From positions 53,538 to 58,583 of the forward strand of contig DHVS01000008.1 of NCBI GenBank assembly GCA_002412795.1: 5,046 nt of DNA, given 5' to 3'. The translations under genes were made by a program, and so were the position numbers. The notes beneath the pieces were generated by a model. It made no database searches and was not told where the DNA came from. It saw only the letters and a list, made by a program, of their open reading frames with translations. The stretch's first letter is position 1. Each line of letters begins with the position of its first letter. The DNA comes from a bacterium UBP2_UBA5202. Lineage in GTDB: Bacteria > Edwardsbacteria > AC1 > EtOH8. Shown piece by piece: positions 5,005 to 5,046 of the stretch.

Positions 5005-5046
5005 CCCGATTTTAAATTAGTTTCTGGACTTTGGCAAAATCAGGCA

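Overview
The window holds two transcription units, both on the minus strand, and suggests an anaerobic or fermentative bacterium of the FCB superphylum (Bacteroidetes/Chlorobi/Fibrobacteres and related candidate phyla). Two things point there: a ferredoxin-dependent 2-oxoacid oxidoreductase operon, and a secreted repeat protein ending in a Por/type IX-style C-terminal sorting domain (YPNP, then GQxV, AGxYFYRLxAG, TKKLTLLK). An uncultured lineage of the WOR-3/TA06/Edwardsbacteria kind is a plausible home, but this is inference from style and not a demonstrated assignment.

Unit 1 reads right to left from about 2084 to beyond position 1. It has an extended -10 promoter (2056-2084), a leader of about 217 nt carrying dispersed-repeat material, a 67-residue dicluster ferredoxin (1629-1832), a 109-nt spacer that also looks repeat-derived, the alpha subunit VorB (293-1519), and the TPP-binding beta subunit (1-293, cut by the window edge). 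The beta start codon overlaps the vorB stop codon in TAATG. Together these make the delta, alpha and beta parts of a ketoisovalerate-type (VorB family) 2-oxoacid:ferredoxin oxidoreductase, which oxidatively decarboxylates branched-chain or related 2-oxoacids to acyl-CoA and reduces ferredoxin. A gamma subunit is expected just beyond position 1.

Unit 2 also reads right to left. It has an extended -10 promoter (4935-4962), a short leader, a 910-residue secreted protein (2159-4891) with 16 YVTN-type beta-propeller repeats, an unrecognised domain of about 140 residues and a C-terminal sorting domain, then a strong intrinsic terminator (2108-2142). The terminator separates it from unit 1, so the two units are probably independent.

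The most unusual points are: a 58-residue, histone-H1-like Lys/Ala tail on VorB with no acidic residue, whose last codons also form the ribosome binding site of the beta subunit; a palindromic CCTGAGCGTAGTCGAAGG element sitting inside an 8-nt tandem repeat in the leader of the oxidoreductase operon; and a mosaic of near-identical DNA blocks in the propeller gene, indicating recombination between blades. I see no mobile-element gene, RNA gene, CRISPR array or clearly new defence or biosynthetic system.
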